This document shows positions 4,469 through 5,391 of a stretch of 5,391 bases of DNA, one piece after another; positions within the stretch are counted from its first letter, which is position 1, and each line of letters starts with the position of its first letter. A model generated the notes under the pieces. That model was not told where the DNA came from. It worked only from the letters and a program-made list of their open reading frames with translations, and searched no databases. The stretch is from Proteiniphilum sp. (GTDB lineage: Bacteria > Bacteroidota > Bacteroidia > Bacteroidales > Dysgonomonadaceae): NCBI GenBank assembly GCA_016649795.1, contig JAENWZ010000166.1, positions 1-5,391 of the forward strand, read 5' to 3'. The position numbers were made by a program, and so were the translations under genes.

Positions 4469-5391
4469 ATGAACATTCTTCAAACCGACATAAAATTTAT
4501 TCCCGGCGTAGGGCCTAAAAGAGCCGAGATCCTGAACAAGGAGCTCGATCTCTTTACGCTGGGTGATTTGTTGCGCTGGTACCCCTATCGTTACATCGAC
4601 AGAACACGGATCTATTATGTGCACGAGATCGACAATTCGATGGCATACATCCAGCTGAAAGGGAAGATTATCGCCTTCGAAACCTTTGGTGAAGGCAGGA
4701 GAAAACGTTTGGTGGCACACTTTACCGACAGTACAGGCATCATTGACCTTGTCTGGTTTCAGGGTGTTCGCTTTATCGAAAATAAGTACAAGCTGAATCA
4801 GGAGTATATCCTCTTTGGAAAACCCACTCTCTTCAACGGAAAGTGGAATATCGCTCATCCTGAAATTGATCCCTATATGGATGAAACGGATCGCCCTGAG
4901 GGGCTGATGGCGATGTACAACACCACGGAGAAGATGAAAAACCACTATCTCAACTCCAGGGCAATGCAGAAGATTATTGAGAATGCTTTCGGGTTGATCA
5001 ATGAGCGCCTGCCCGAATCGCTCTCTCCTGATGTGGTCAATCAGGCCGGCCTAATACCTTTTCATGATGCAGTGGAGAATATCCATTTTCCGAAAACGCC
5101 TCATCTGCTGCGCGATGCGGAATTCCGTCTCAAGTTTGAAGAGCTCTTCTATATCCAGCTGAATATTGTTCGCTATGCTTCCGACAGGAAATTAAAGCTG
5201 AATGGATTCATCTTCAGAAAGGTGGGCGAGAATCTGAACACCTTTTATAAAGAATATCTTCCTTTTGAGATGACCAACGCGCAAATAAGGGTGATCAGGG
5301 AGATACGTAAAGATACTGCAGCGGGGAAGCAGATGAACCGCCTGCTTCAGGGTGATGTGGGCAGTGGTAAAACTTTGGTAGCACTGATGAC
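4469..5391 (+). CDS. recG: ATP-dependent DNA helicase RecG, N-terminal part
   Basis: RecG is a double-stranded DNA translocase that remodels stalled replication forks and Holliday junctions. The frame is open from 4469 to the window edge, giving 307 codons of a protein usually near 700 residues. FIPGVGPKRAE (10-20) and LLRWYPYRYIDRT (35-47) match the RecG N-terminus, and the wedge (OB-fold) domain follows to AHPEID (129-134). The Q-like motif PFEMTNAQ (265-272) opens the helicase core, and Walker A LLQGDVGSGKT (292-302; Lys301, Thr302) lies just before the cut. The wedge plus these motifs distinguish it from PriA or Mfd. The ATG at 4469 follows an in-frame TGA at 4466, so no longer start is possible. 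It is a separate unit from glyA. The missing C-terminal part lies beyond base 5391. Confidence 0.97.
   Translation, partial: MNILQTDIKFIPGVGPKRAEILNKELDLFTLGDLLRWYPYRYIDRTRIYYVHEIDNSMAYIQLKGKIIAFETFGEGRRKRLVAHFTDSTGIIDLVWFQGVRFIENKYKLNQEYILFGKPTLFNGKWNIAHPEIDPYMDETDRPEGLMAMYNTTEKMKNHYLNSRAMQKIIENAFGLINERLPESLSPDVVNQAGLIPFHDAVENIHFPKTPHLLRDAEFRLKFEELFYIQLNIVRYASDRKLKLNGFIFRKVGENLNTFYKEYLPFEMTNAQIRVIREIRKDTAAGKQMNRLLQGDVGSGKTLVALM

Noticed and set aside
4367..4945. 192-codon open frame on the minus strand
   Set aside because: It lies antisense to the well-supported recG coding sequence and across the glyA terminator; its translation shows no recognisable motif.

Overview
The window reads as ordinary chromosome of a Bacteroidota (Bacteroidales) bacterium. 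The evidence is a set of -7 boxes of the Bacteroidota type (TAnnTTTG) ahead of four transcription units, A-rich leaders without strong Shine-Dalgarno sites, a small HAD protein of the type I recall from Bacteroides thetaiotaomicron (BT_0820), and a RecG N-terminus that resembles Bacteroides RecG. A Dysgonomonadaceae or Porphyromonadaceae-like host is my guess only. No mobile element, CRISPR array, tRNA or rRNA was seen, and no defence system.

Layout. Bases 1-67 are AT-rich with no supported gene. Bases 68-163 are a degenerate 7-bp tandem repeat (RCTGANN) that runs up to the start of rfbC. rfbC (166-693) and rfbB (690-1721) overlap by four bases and encode two steps of dTDP-L-rhamnose synthesis; the pathway's rfbA and rfbD are not in the window. 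A separate promoter (1768-1798) drives a 140-residue HAD-family protein (1838-2260). A short convergent gap (2261-2335), possibly with a second small heptad-like repeat, separates it from a minus-strand gene for a secreted, probably outer-membrane beta-barrel protein (2336-2881). The 182-bp divergent region 2882-3063 holds that gene's promoter on the minus strand and, toward glyA, two perfect copies of a 16-bp sequence, each followed by a TAnnTTTG box. glyA (3064-4344, serine hydroxymethyltransferase) ends at a clear intrinsic terminator (4396-4429) whose last T is also the first base of the recG -7 box. recG (4469 onward) is cut by the window edge just after its Walker A motif.

How the parts work together. 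rfbC and rfbB supply activated deoxysugar for surface polysaccharide. glyA supplies glycine and one-carbon units, and recG repairs or remodels stalled replication forks; these are housekeeping genes with their own promoters. The parts most worth a second look are the regulatory DNA: the heptad repeat before rfbC, the twin operator-like repeats of the glyA promoter, and the fused terminator/promoter between glyA and recG.
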